Assembly (NCBI RefSeq): GCF_030160715.1
Contig: NZ_BSOW01000001.1
Coordinates: 372,001-436,000 of the forward strand
Direction: 5' to 3'
DNA length: 64,000 bases
Origin: Bradyrhizobium iriomotense
Lineage (GTDB): Bacteria > Pseudomonadota > Alphaproteobacteria > Rhizobiales > Xanthobacteraceae
Made by a program: the position numbers and the translations under genes. The notes under the pieces were generated by a model. It worked only from the letters and a program-made list of their open reading frames with translations, had not been told where the DNA came from and made no database searches. Shown one piece after another: positions 24,170-32,908 of this stretch. The number at the start of each line of letters is the position of its first letter. The stretch's first letter is position 1.

Positions 24170-24974
24170 CAACTTGGCACGGTGCCCGACTCCTAACATC
24201 ACCCCAAGGCCTCACAGGCGACAGGAGGTGACAGTCCACCGGCGGTCATAGCAGCCGACCGCCCGTGCTGATCAGTGGAACGATATCCTCGAAGAGCTGG
24301 GGCGATAAGTCGAAAAGCAACACAACGTTGCAGTGAAACCAATGCTAGTCAGGCTAAAGAGCATTTGTGCCCTCTCGATGTGGCAGCAACATTGACAACC
24401 GAGCCGTTGCCCATAGCGGCTGTTGGCCGACGCCCTTGGTCGCGTTCACTGTGCTCGTGAGCAATCCGCCACAGGACAAAACGCGATCCCGCGACGGGGC
24501 AGCCATTGACGCAAAGCGGACCTCCCTCGCTGAACGTCGCTCTTTCTGGCTTCAGTTGGCTCAAATTGGCCATGATGGATGGGAGTGAGAGTTAAGAAAA
24601 GTCAACCACTTAGAGGGTCGCGAGTGGACAAGGTGTGCACCGGGAGATCAAGAAAAATCTTGCGACAGCCAACGAGGAGCAATCTTTCTTAAGCGGACGG
24701 GTCGGCCTTCAGTGGTGCCAGTGCAACGCAAGATTTCGAGAGTGACGGCAGACTGTGCGAGGCTGACGAGCAACCTCAGTTCTCGAAGATGAAATCGCCA
24801 CGTAATCGCGTAGGCGTGCTGATCCACCCGAGATCAAACCGTTCGTACGGTACGGGCTGGTCGCGTTCCCCGCGACCAACGAGTATAGCGGGCGGATGCT
24901 CCTGTTCTCCGATCAGCGGTAGCTGTTGATAGGGTCGATCGTATGTGCGCTGTCACACATGAGGTAGCGCAAGC
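24170..24974. other. 800-bp gene-free stretch with repeat copy 3
   Basis: No intact gene is recognised. The third dispersed repeat lies at 24559-24660. A minus-strand frame at 24349-24573 begins with repeat sequence and has no family motif. The promoter for the small protein lies near 24170-24200. Confidence 0.45.
24559..24660 (+). repeat. dispersed ~100-bp repeat, copy 3
   Basis: The left part (from 24559, GCTCAAATTGGCCATGATGG) and the right part (from 24633, GTGTGCACCGGGAGATCAAG) keep the same 74-bp offset as the copy at 10129. The two full copies lie in the same orientation on both sides of the formate dehydrogenase island. Confidence 0.55.
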
Positions 24975-24977
24975 TTG

Positions 24978-25814
24978 TCAATTCGTTGGCCCGTCCCCGC
25001 GAATAGCGAACGTCGTCGCCTTCAGCTTGGTCATGCCGAACTTGTCGAACAGCTTGTCATAGGTGCCGTCGGCGCGGGCCGCGGTGAGGGCGTCGGCGAA
25101 AGCCTGGGCCAGCAGCTTGTCGCGGAAGGCAAAGGTGATGTCGGTGCCGGCGATGTCGCGGACCCAGATCTTTGCGATGCCTTTCTGCTCGAGCGAGTTC
25201 GCGGTCTCATTGATGTTGAGCGCAGCTTCGAGCTGGCCGGCGCGCAATGCCGCCGAGGTCGCGGTCACCGTGGCGAAGGTGCGCAGCTCGATCGGCTTGA
25301 GGCCCTTGGCCTCCATCGCGGCGCTGAACTCGCGCGCCTTGCGCTCGGTGTAGGTCGCCGATTCTACGCCCACCACACGGCCGGCGAGGTCCTCGAATTT
25401 CTCTAGCTTCAGGCTGGAGGAGGGATCGGTGTAGATGCTGATCGCCTGCTGCGCGTAAGGCACGAGATAGAGCATTTTTGAGCGCTCCTCGGTCCAGAAC
25501 AAGCCGGTGTTGATGGTGTCGAAGCGGCCGGAGCGGAGCGCCGGGATCATCGGCGGGAAGTCCATGCGCAAAAACACCGGCTCGACGCAGATGCGCTTGG
25601 CGATCTCGCGGGCGAGCTCGACGTTGAGGCCCTGCAATTCCCCCTTGTCGTCGACGAATTGCTGCGGCGGCAGTGTCGGGTTGATCGACATCTGCCATTT
25701 CGGCGCCTCGATCAGGCTCGATGCCGGTACTTTCGGCGTGCAGGTCTGGGCGCCGGCGACCTGGGTCAGGCCGATCAGCAGAGCGAGGGCGGAGAAGGTT
25801 TTTGGAAATCGCAT
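24978..25814 (-). CDS. ABC transporter substrate-binding protein (family 3)
   Basis: A 278-residue periplasmic protein with a signal peptide (MRFPKTFSALALLIGLTQVA, cleavage at AGA/Q) and a polar-amino-acid-type binding fold. It is a clear paralogue of the binding protein at 36311: both share CTP near the mature start, the P.LPPQQFVD.. segment, LQGLNVELA, RMDFP.MIPAL and TG.FWTEERSK. It is last in the minus arm of the LacI regulon and has no permease beside it, so it probably feeds the transporter at 37167-38695. Confidence 0.88.
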   Translation of the reverse strand: MRFPKTFSALALLIGLTQVAGAQTCTPKVPASSLIEAPKWQMSINPTLPPQQFVDDKGELQGLNVELAREIAKRICVEPVFLRMDFPPMIPALRSGRFDTINTGLFWTEERSKMLYLVPYAQQAISIYTDPSSSLKLEKFEDLAGRVVGVESATYTERKAREFSAAMEAKGLKPIELRTFATVTATSAALRAGQLEAALNINETANSLEQKGIAKIWVRDIAGTDITFAFRDKLLAQAFADALTAARADGTYDKLFDKFGMTKLKATTFAIRGDGPTN

Positions 25815-25874
25815 CTGAATACTCCAATCAAATCGTGGGTGGCAGAGGAGCCGTTCTCCGGTCCGACGTCTTCT

Positions 25875-26369
25875 TCATTGTTGCGCGGCCGCCGTCGCGT
25901 CGCGCGCGGCTTGCCGGGTCAGGATCAGCGAGATGTGACGGGCTGCTGTCACCACCTCGTCGCGCTGATTGAGGAGGTCCAGCGTCTCGACGACGATGCC
26001 GCGCTCGGGATTCTTGGTCGGCCGCTTCTCGATGAAGCGGAAGCGCACGCGCAAGGAGTCGCCGGCGACGATGGGCCCTTTGAATTTGACCTCGTCCCAG
26101 CCGAGCGAGGCCACGGAAGTCTCCTCGTACAGCTTTAGCTCCGATTTCAGCCCTTCCATCAGCGACAGGCCGAACAGCCCGTGGCCGATCACCGCCGGAA
26201 AGCCGCGCGACCGCGCATAGGCGCCGTCGACGTGGAGCGGGTGGTGATCGCGCGTGACGTCGGCAAAGGCCGTGATGTCGGCCTCCGTCACGGTATGCAC
26301 GGCAGTCTCGAACTCCGCGCCGAGCACGATATCTTCGTAACGGAGATTGATCGGGGCGCCGGCGTTCAT
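25875..26369 (-). CDS. MaoC family (hotdog) hydratase
   Basis: A 164-residue hotdog protein. The hydratase-2-like motif is FADVTRDHHPLHVDGAYARS, with Asp and His at the catalytic positions and His instead of the usual Asn before Pro-Leu-His. It is followed by GFPAVIGHGLFGLSLMEG. These enzymes hydrate enoyl-CoA thioesters. It lies 10 nt after the CoA-transferase gene in the minus arm, so hydration of the CoA ester made there is likely. Confidence 0.85.
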   Translation of the reverse strand: MNAGAPINLRYEDIVLGAEFETAVHTVTEADITAFADVTRDHHPLHVDGAYARSRGFPAVIGHGLFGLSLMEGLKSELKLYEETSVASLGWDEVKFKGPIVAGDSLRVRFRFIEKRPTKNPERGIVVETLDLLNQRDEVVTAARHISLILTRQAARDATAAAQQ

Positions 26370-26379
26370 GCTGATCGCC

Positions 26380-27963
26380 TCAGGCGACCTTGCGCGGCCG
26401 CGCCGGCAGCGCCATGAAACTCTGCGCGATTCCCATCGGCCCGAACCGGAAGATGCGCGGGTCCATATCCTTCAGTTGCGGGCTGATGCGCGGCTTGAAG
26501 CCCAAGTTCGCGAGGATGTCCTCCGCGAGGCGCACGCCCGGCGCGATCTCGGTCAGGGTCACGTGGCCGTTCTCGAGCTCGAACACGGCGCGCTCGGTGA
26601 CGTAGCTGACGTGCTGGCCGCGCTGTGCGGCGAGCGAGGCGCTGAAGCTGATCTGGCCGACTTGCGGGACGAATTTGCGGAAGGCGCCGTCGCGCCGGAT
26701 CGCGAGGCGGCCGTTCTCGACGCCGATGTCGAACTTGCCGCCGGTCATGGTGCCGCTGAAGATCAGCCGCTTTGCGTTCTGGGTGATGTCGATGAAGCCG
26801 CCGGAGCCGTCGCGGCGCTCGCCGAAGCGGGTGACGTTGACGTTGCCGGACTCGTCGACCTCGGCGAAGGACAGGAAAGCGCAGGACAGCCCTCCACCGT
26901 CGTAGAAGTCGAACTGATAGGCCTGGTCGAGGATGACGCGCGGATTGATCGCAGTGCCGAATTCGCGCGCATGGCCGGGCACGCCGCCGACCACGCCGGA
27001 TTCCACGGTCAGCGTGATCAGATCCGAAATGCCTTCCTCGGCCGCGACATTGGGGATCATGGCGGAGATGCCGACGCCGAGATTGACGACGTCGCGCGGG
27101 CGCAGCTCGAACGCGGCCCGGCGGGCGATCACCCGGCGCTCGGTGAGCGGATCGGGCGTGATCATCGCCCCTGGGACCCGCGTCTCGCCGCAGCGCGCCG
27201 GGTCATAGGCGGTGCCGTAGGTCTGCATCTGCTCGGGCTCGAGCACGACATGGTCGATCAGGAAGCCGGGGATCTTGACCATCTGCGGATGGATCGAGCC
27301 GCGCTTCACGATGCGCTTGACCTGGCAGATCACGGTGCCGCCGGCATTGTGCACGGCCTGCGCGATTGAAAGATCCTCGCGCGTCGTGCCCTCGTGCTCC
27401 ATGCTGATATAGCCGTCCTCGTCGGCGGAGGTGCCGCGGATGATGGCGACATCGGGCGGAGCTGGGACGCGGTAGAGCAGCCAGCACTGACCGTGCAGTT
27501 CGAGCAAATCGACCAGCGGCGCGGTGGTGCGCTTGTTCATGCGGCCGCCGTCCTGGCGCGGATCCATGTAGGTGTTGAGGCCGACATGGGTGAGTACGCC
27601 CGGATGTTTTGCAGCCATGGCGCGGCAGAGCTGGCTCATGACTCCTTGCGGGAAATTATAGGCGTCGATCAGCTCGTCGCGGACGAGGCGCATGAACGGC
27701 ACCTGGAGGCCGAAATTGCCGCCGATCACGCGCGCGATCAGGCCTTCATGGGCGAGATGGCAGAGGCCCTTCTCGGTCACAGCGCCGACGCCGGTAATGT
27801 TGATCAGCGACAGATTATGCGGCCCCTGGCCGCCCAGAAAACGCCGTTCCAGGGCATCGAGGACGGCTTCGGCAGCTCCTGTGCCGCCATTGCCGCCGAC
27901 GATCAGAGTATCAGCGTCGCGGATCAGGCCGGCGGCCTCTGCCGCGGTGATGATGCTCAGCAT
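26380..27963 (-). CDS. acyl-CoA:acetate/3-ketoacid-type CoA-transferase (class I)
   Basis: A 527-residue protein containing both halves of a class I CoA-transferase in one chain. The N-terminal half begins with the GGNGGTGAAEAV glycine loop and the C-terminal half has NLGVGISAMIPNVAAEEG. The catalytic Glu is Glu321 in LTVESGVVGGVPG. It moves CoA from a donor such as acetyl- or succinyl-CoA to a carboxylic acid. The gene lies 16 nt behind the acyl-CoA dehydrogenase. Propionate- or short-acyl-CoA-transferase-like; the substrate is unassigned. Confidence 0.9.
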   Translation of the reverse strand: MLSIITAAEAAGLIRDADTLIVGGNGGTGAAEAVLDALERRFLGGQGPHNLSLINITGVGAVTEKGLCHLAHEGLIARVIGGNFGLQVPFMRLVRDELIDAYNFPQGVMSQLCRAMAAKHPGVLTHVGLNTYMDPRQDGGRMNKRTTAPLVDLLELHGQCWLLYRVPAPPDVAIIRGTSADEDGYISMEHEGTTREDLSIAQAVHNAGGTVICQVKRIVKRGSIHPQMVKIPGFLIDHVVLEPEQMQTYGTAYDPARCGETRVPGAMITPDPLTERRVIARRAAFELRPRDVVNLGVGISAMIPNVAAEEGISDLITLTVESGVVGGVPGHAREFGTAINPRVILDQAYQFDFYDGGGLSCAFLSFAEVDESGNVNVTRFGERRDGSGGFIDITQNAKRLIFSGTMTGGKFDIGVENGRLAIRRDGAFRKFVPQVGQISFSASLAAQRGQHVSYVTERAVFELENGHVTLTEIAPGVRLAEDILANLGFKPRISPQLKDMDPRIFRFGPMGIAQSFMALPARPRKVA

Positions 27964-27979
27964 GAGCGCGCGTCCCGCA

Positions 27980-29122
27980 TCACGCGGCCTCCTTCTCGAC
28001 CTGGCGGGCGATGATCAGCCGCTGGATCTGGTTGGTGCCCTCGTAGATCTGGGCGAGGCGCACGTCGCGGAATAGCCGCTCGATGCGATATTCGCGCGAA
28101 TAGCCGTTGCCGCCGTGAATCTGAAGCGCATTGGAGACGTGCTTCATCGCCATGTCGGTCGTGAACAGCTTGGCCTGCGCCGCCTCCTTGGCGATCGGCT
28201 CGCCGGCATCATGGAGCCGCGCGGCATGGTGGATCAGGAGGCGTGCGGCGGCGATGTCGGTCGACATGTCCGCGAGCATGAACTGCACGGCCTGGAAGCC
28301 GATGATGGCCTGGCCGAACTGCTTGCGGTCCTTTGCATAGGCGATAGCGTCCTCGAATGCAGCCTGGGCCATGCCGAGCGCCATCGAGGCCATCATCAGC
28401 CGGCTGAAGTTGAAATTGCTCATGGCCATCTTGAACGCCTGGTTCTCCGGTCCCATCACACAGTCGGCCTGCAGGCGCACGTCTGAGAAGGTGATCTGGC
28501 AGTCGTCGAGGCCGTGCATGCCAAGCAGCTCCTCGTTCTTGCCGCGGGCGATGCCGGGCAGGGCGCCGTCGACGAGGAGACAGGAGATGGCGCGATGGCC
28601 CGCATCCGCGCCGGTGCGTGCGAACACCATGATGCGGTCGGCGACGCCGCCGAGCGTCACCCAAGCCTTGGTGCCGTTGAGCCGCCAGCCGCTGCCCTCG
28701 TGCACCGCATGGGTGCGGATGCTCGCGACATCGGAGCCGTGATCGGGCTCGGAGACGGCGGTGGCGGGAATGATGTCGCCGCTGAGAATCTTGGGGATCA
28801 GCGCCTTGTGAGCATCGATGCCGTGATGGTCGAAGAACAGCACGGCTTCGACGGGGATCGCGAAGGCATTGGCGACCGCGCCGGAGCAGCGCGCCAGTTC
28901 CTCCATCGCGATGCAGGCCGCGACCGCATCGAGCCCGGCACCTCCGGCGCCTTCGCGCAGGCAGATGCCGAACAGGCCGAGATCGGCCATACCCTTGTAG
29001 AGCGTCCGGTCGAAGCGGTCCTCGCGATCGATCGCGGCCGCGCGCGGCAGGATCTCGGCCTCCGCGAAGCGGCGGGTGGTGTCGCGCAGGGCTTTCTGGT
29101 CTTGGCTGTAGAAGCGGTCCAT
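27980..29122 (-). CDS. acyl-CoA dehydrogenase (Glu type)
   Basis: A 380-residue FAD enzyme of the acyl-CoA dehydrogenase fold. Signature segments are VSEPDHGSDVASIRT (about 123-137), RKQFGQAIIGFQAVQF and the C-terminal IHGGNGYSREYRIERLFRD. The catalytic base is Glu361 in QIYEGTNQIQR. It would oxidise a short acyl-CoA to the enoyl-CoA for the MaoC protein. Part of the minus arm of the regulon, 15 nt after the tautomerase gene. Confidence 0.92.
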   Translation of the reverse strand: MDRFYSQDQKALRDTTRRFAEAEILPRAAAIDREDRFDRTLYKGMADLGLFGICLREGAGGAGLDAVAACIAMEELARCSGAVANAFAIPVEAVLFFDHHGIDAHKALIPKILSGDIIPATAVSEPDHGSDVASIRTHAVHEGSGWRLNGTKAWVTLGGVADRIMVFARTGADAGHRAISCLLVDGALPGIARGKNEELLGMHGLDDCQITFSDVRLQADCVMGPENQAFKMAMSNFNFSRLMMASMALGMAQAAFEDAIAYAKDRKQFGQAIIGFQAVQFMLADMSTDIAAARLLIHHAARLHDAGEPIAKEAAQAKLFTTDMAMKHVSNALQIHGGNGYSREYRIERLFRDVRLAQIYEGTNQIQRLIIARQVEKEAA

Positions 29123-29137
29123 GGCGTGCGGCTCCCG

Positions 29138-29506
29138 TCAGTCGCTGGCGAGCTTGGAATCGTGGGAGACTTCGCTGCGGTCCCGATCGAGAAAATAGAC
29201 CGCGACGTCGTCGCCCGGCACGCCATAGGCGCTGCACACGCCGCGGGTCAGCGCGATGGCGGCGGTGCGGCGCTCGGCCTCGCTGCGGCGGAACGCGTGC
29301 ACCTTGAGCAGAATGCGCTGGCCGGTGTCCTGGGCACCGAATGTGCCAGCATGCGCGTAGTCATCCGGCGGAATGGGCAAGAAATAGAGTGTCACCGTAT
29401 CTGCGGTCACGCCGAACGCCGACATCAGGCCGTCGGTCACCGACCGCGCCAGCGCGGCCTTGCGCTGGGACGAAATTTGCGGGGCGAGCACTTCGACATA
29501 GGGCAT
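29138..29506 (-). CDS. tautomerase superfamily protein
   Basis: A 122-residue protein with Pro2 right after the initiator Met (MPYVEVLAPQISSQRKAAL), the catalytic N-terminal proline of the 4-oxalocrotonate tautomerase superfamily once Met is removed. The length suits a double-unit tautomerase, with a second beta-alpha-beta unit starting near RILLKVHAF. It begins 3 nt after the lacI-type gene. A keto-enol step on a pathway intermediate is the obvious role; the substrate is unknown. Confidence 0.8.
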   Translation of the reverse strand: MPYVEVLAPQISSQRKAALARSVTDGLMSAFGVTADTVTLYFLPIPPDDYAHAGTFGAQDTGQRILLKVHAFRRSEAERRTAAIALTRGVCSAYGVPGDDVAVYFLDRDRSEVSHDSKLASD

Positions 29507-29509
29507 CGA

Positions 29510-30610
29510 TCAGACCTTCGCGGACTTGACTGCTGACGATTTGGGCGCGGACGATTTGGATGGAGACGATTTGCGCTTGCCGTATCTCGCCGGGATCGGG
29601 GCATCGATTTGGCGACAGGAGTCGCGCTTGATCAGCCGGGCGCCGACGCGATATTCGCGGACACCGTCATTGCCGTTGCCCTTCGCGTCCATACGATGCA
29701 GCAGCCGGTCGACGGCGAGATTGGCGAGATCGCGCGCGCCATTGTCGACGATGCTGATGGCGGGGCGATGCCATTCGAACCACGGCATGTCCTCGTAGCA
29801 GAGCAGCGACAGATTGTCGGGGATTGCGATGTTCAGCTCCGCCGTCACGCGCAGCACGCCCAGCGTCGCTTCATGGTTGGCGACGAAGATCGCACTCGGC
29901 GGGCGGGGGAGGTCGAGCAGCTTGCGGCAGCACGTCGCACCTGTCTCCGGCACGAAATGGCCGGCATGAATCAATGTGTCGTCCTTGGCGATGCCGGCCT
30001 CGCGCAGCGCGCGGACATAGCCGGACAAGCGCTCACGGCCCGATGTCGTGTCCTGGCGGCCGACGATCAGCCCGATCCGCTTGTGCCCGAGCTCGATCAG
30101 GTGGCGCGTGCCGAGATACGCGCCTTGCGGATCGTCCGCGAGCACGGTCTCGAGATCGGTTGCGTCATCGCGACGCACCAAGCAGACGATCGGAACGTCC
30201 TTCGCCAGGGTCTTGAGCTGCGCGCCGTTCTTACCCGTGGGCACCACGATCAGCCCGTCGATGCGATGATCGACCAGCGTCGTGAGCGTGTCGCTCTCCT
30301 GCTGCGGATCGTCGCCGCCGATGCACAGAAGCATCTGATAACCCAGCGCCTTCAGGCGCGCCTGCACCACTTCGGCCATCACCTGGAACGATGCGTTGGT
30401 GAGATTGTGCACGAGAAGCGCCACGAGGCGCGACTGCCCCGTCTTCAGGCCACGCGCGATCGGGTTCGGCCGGTAACCGAGCTCGCGCGCGATGTGCATC
30501 AGGCGCTGCTGCGTGCGCTCGCTGGTCAGTCCCGTCCCGGTCAGCGCACGGGAAGCCGTGCTGACCGAAACGCGGGCCGCCTGTGCCACATCTTTGAGCG
30601 TGACGCTCAT
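29510..30610 (-). CDS. LacI-family transcriptional regulator
   Basis: A 366-residue repressor beginning MSVTLKDVAQAARVSVSTASRAL, a textbook LacI HTH and hinge, followed by a sugar-binding-like sensor domain. The ATG at 30610 is preferred to a TTG one codon earlier. The C-terminus has an unusual basic Ser/Lys tail (KRKSSPSKSSAPKSS...) made of a short imperfect DNA repeat. It is first in its own operon and sits beside operator 1, so it is probably autoregulated and controls both arms of the regulon. Confidence 0.92.
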   Translation of the reverse strand: MSVTLKDVAQAARVSVSTASRALTGTGLTSERTQQRLMHIARELGYRPNPIARGLKTGQSRLVALLVHNLTNASFQVMAEVVQARLKALGYQMLLCIGGDDPQQESDTLTTLVDHRIDGLIVVPTGKNGAQLKTLAKDVPIVCLVRRDDATDLETVLADDPQGAYLGTRHLIELGHKRIGLIVGRQDTTSGRERLSGYVRALREAGIAKDDTLIHAGHFVPETGATCCRKLLDLPRPPSAIFVANHEATLGVLRVTAELNIAIPDNLSLLCYEDMPWFEWHRPAISIVDNGARDLANLAVDRLLHRMDAKGNGNDGVREYRVGARLIKRDSCRQIDAPIPARYGKRKSSPSKSSAPKSSAVKSAKV

Positions 30611-30627
30611 CAAACCTGCCGATAGAC

Positions 30628-30641
30628 TGCAAACGATTGCA
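30628..30641. promoter_or_regulatory. LacI-type operator 1
   Basis: TGCAAACGATTGCA has the central CG of LacI/GalR sites and near-perfect dyad symmetry. It lies 18 bp upstream of the lacI start. Confidence 0.75.
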
Positions 30642-30713
30642 AAAAGCTATGAGCTAATCCTGCAAGGATCAAGCTTAAAAATTGGATGGTGTTGCCCAAT
30701 GCAGAGCCAGTTA

Positions 30714-30727
30714 CGCAATCGTTTGCA
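30714..30727. promoter_or_regulatory. LacI-type operator 2
   Basis: CGCAATCGTTTGCA is operator 1 in reverse orientation with one terminal difference. It lies 70 bp upstream of the first DapA-like gene. Centre-to-centre distance from operator 1 is 86 bp, about eight helical turns, which would allow looping. Confidence 0.75.
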
Positions 30728-30796
30728 TAAAATATGCGGATATTCCGCAGGCGACAGCCATTCCCGGCATTCACTCGTTTATCTGGCGGCTATAGA

Positions 30797-31702
30797 ATGA
30801 AGACGTTTCGCGGCACCTACACCGTCATGGTCACTCCGTTTACGACAGGAGGCGAGGTTGATGTCGCGGCGCTGCGCGCCTTCGTGGACTGGCAGATCGC
30901 GCAAGGCATTCACGGGCTGATCCCGCTCGGCTCGACCGGCGAGTTCCTGTCACTGGACGATGACGAGAAGGCACTGGTTGCCGAGATCGTCATCCGCCAG
31001 GCCGCGGGTCGCGTGCCCGTGCTGATCGGCACCGGGGCGGAAGATACGCGGGAGGTGGTGCGTCTTAGTCGCCGTGCTGAAAAATTGGGCGCGGACGGCG
31101 TCATGATCATTCCGCCATTCTATTCGACGCCGACCGACGACGAGCTCGTTCATCACTACAAGACGGTGGCGGATGCGATCTCGCTGCCGATCATGATCTA
31201 CAACAACCCGGCGACCGCCAATGTCGATCTCAAGCCACAGCTCGTTGCGCGCATCGCCGAGATCGAGAACTGCCTCTATATCAAGGAGTCGACGCTGGAG
31301 GTGACGCGGGTGCGCGACATCATCCGCCTCTGCGGCGACAGGATGACCGTGTTCGGTGGCATCCTCGGCTTCGAATCCTTCGTCGAGGGCGCGCGGGGCT
31401 GGGTCGCGGTTGCCTCCAATGTCGTGCCGTCCGAGATGGCACGCATCTTCAGTCTCGTGGCCGACGAGGGTGCGATCAAGGAGGCGCGCGAGCTCTACCT
31501 GAAATATCTGCCGGTGATCGAATTCGTCGGCGGTCAGGCCTATGTCGCCGGGAGCAAGGCGCTGCTCGGCCATATGGGCTTTTCGGTCGGCAATCCACGT
31601 CCGCCACGGCTGCAGCTGCCGGCTGCGCAGGATGCGGCTGCACGCGCCCTGGTCAAGACGTTCGATCTGGCGTGGCGCGGCGCGCCAATCGCGGCTGCTT
31701 AA
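30797..31702 (+). CDS. DapA/NanA-family lyase, canonical motif
   Basis: A 301-residue class I aldolase-type lyase of the dihydrodipicolinate synthase family. The pyruvate-binding GSTGE (45-49), Tyr135 in MIYNNPA and the Schiff-base Lys163 in LYIKEST are all present, so a pyruvate-type Schiff base is expected. ATG at 30797; an upstream frame start overlaps the operator region. It opens the plus arm of the LacI regulon. In that setting a degradative lyase or dehydratase is more likely than lysine synthesis. Confidence 0.88.
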   Translation: MKTFRGTYTVMVTPFTTGGEVDVAALRAFVDWQIAQGIHGLIPLGSTGEFLSLDDDEKALVAEIVIRQAAGRVPVLIGTGAEDTREVVRLSRRAEKLGADGVMIIPPFYSTPTDDELVHHYKTVADAISLPIMIYNNPATANVDLKPQLVARIAEIENCLYIKESTLEVTRVRDIIRLCGDRMTVFGGILGFESFVEGARGWVAVASNVVPSEMARIFSLVADEGAIKEARELYLKYLPVIEFVGGQAYVAGSKALLGHMGFSVGNPRPPRLQLPAAQDAAARALVKTFDLAWRGAPIAAA

Positions 31703-31717
31703 ATTGAGTATGAACGA

Positions 31718-32908
31718 ATGAACCTGCTCGACGGCGTCAAGATCCTCAGCTTCAATCATTACCTCGCGGGCCCGCTCGCGGCGCAGACGCTGGCCGATCT
31801 CGGCGCCGACGTCATCGCGGTCGAGCCGATCGAGGGCGCGTTTCAGCGCAACTGGGCGGTCGCTAACCATTTCGTCGGCGGCGACAGCGTCAATCATCTG
31901 GCGACCGGGCGCAACAAGCGCAGCATCGCGGTCGATCTCAAGCATCCCGACGGCATTGCCGTGGTGAAGAAGCTGGTCGCGACGTCCGATGTCGTGATGG
32001 AGAATTTTCGGCCGGGCACCATGGCCAAGCTCGGCCTCGGCTACGACACACTCAAGACGATCAACCCCGGTCTGATCTATGCGGCCGCAACCGGCTTCGG
32101 ATCGGAAGGGCCGTACAAGGATCGTCCGGGGCAGGATCTGCTGCTTCAGGCGATGTCGGGCCTTGCGATGCGGACCGGGCGCGCGGACGGCGAGCCGACG
32201 GCGGTCGGTGCCGTCATCGTCGATCAACACGCGGCCTCGCTCTATGCGATGAGCATCCTCGCCGCGCTATTCGCTCGGACGAAGACCGGGAAGGGGAGGC
32301 TCGTCGAGGTCAATCTCTATCAGGCCGCCCTCGATCTCCAGGTCGAGCCGTTGACGGCGTGGCTGAATGGCGCGCCCTCGCCGACATCGCGCGGTCCGGC
32401 CGGCATTGCCGCGTGGTTCAGCCCCGGGCCTTACGGCATTCACGCCACCGCCGACAGTCATCTAGCGATTTCCATGGCGTCGCCGAAGGCGCTTGCGGTG
32501 GCGCTCGGAAGCGACGATCTCAAGCAGTTCGGTGAAGCCGACAGCTTTTCAAAGCGCGAGGGGATCACGCGGATCGTCGCTGCGCGCCTGAAGCAGAAAT
32601 CGACGGCCGATTGGCTGCCTTCGCTCGAGGCGGCGCGCATCTGGCACGCCCCAGTCAATGACTATCGCGATCTCGAATCGGATCCCCAGCTCAGCCATCT
32701 CGGCGTGTTCAAGACCGCCGAGAGTGCAGGTGGCGTTCCGATCCGCATGGTCGCGCATCCTGCGCGCTATGATGGCCAGACGCCGGAGGTGAGGCTGGTG
32801 CCGCAGCGGCTCGGTGCCCAGACCCGCGAGGTACTCGGCGAGATGGGTTACGGCGCCGCCGACATTGACGCCATGATCGCCGGCAAGGCCGTGGGAGTGG
32901 CGCGATGA
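31718..32908 (+). CDS. CaiB/BaiF (class III) CoA-transferase
   Basis: A 396-residue family III CoA-transferase. It begins LLDGVKILSFNHYLAGPLAA and contains the AVDLKHPDG and MENFRPGTMAKLGL segments. The catalytic Asp is Asp169 in GAVIVDQHAAS. It transfers CoA between carboxylic acids and gives the regulon a second CoA-activation enzyme besides the class I enzyme of the minus arm. It overlaps the next gene by 4 bp. Confidence 0.92.
   Translation: MNLLDGVKILSFNHYLAGPLAAQTLADLGADVIAVEPIEGAFQRNWAVANHFVGGDSVNHLATGRNKRSIAVDLKHPDGIAVVKKLVATSDVVMENFRPGTMAKLGLGYDTLKTINPGLIYAAATGFGSEGPYKDRPGQDLLLQAMSGLAMRTGRADGEPTAVGAVIVDQHAASLYAMSILAALFARTKTGKGRLVEVNLYQAALDLQVEPLTAWLNGAPSPTSRGPAGIAAWFSPGPYGIHATADSHLAISMASPKALAVALGSDDLKQFGEADSFSKREGITRIVAARLKQKSTADWLPSLEAARIWHAPVNDYRDLESDPQLSHLGVFKTAESAGGVPIRMVAHPARYDGQTPEVRLVPQRLGAQTREVLGEMGYGAADIDAMIAGKAVGVAR

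Noticed and set aside
24349..24573. A 74-codon minus-strand gene.
   Set aside because: Its start lies inside the dispersed repeat, it has no ribosome site, and it shows no family similarity.
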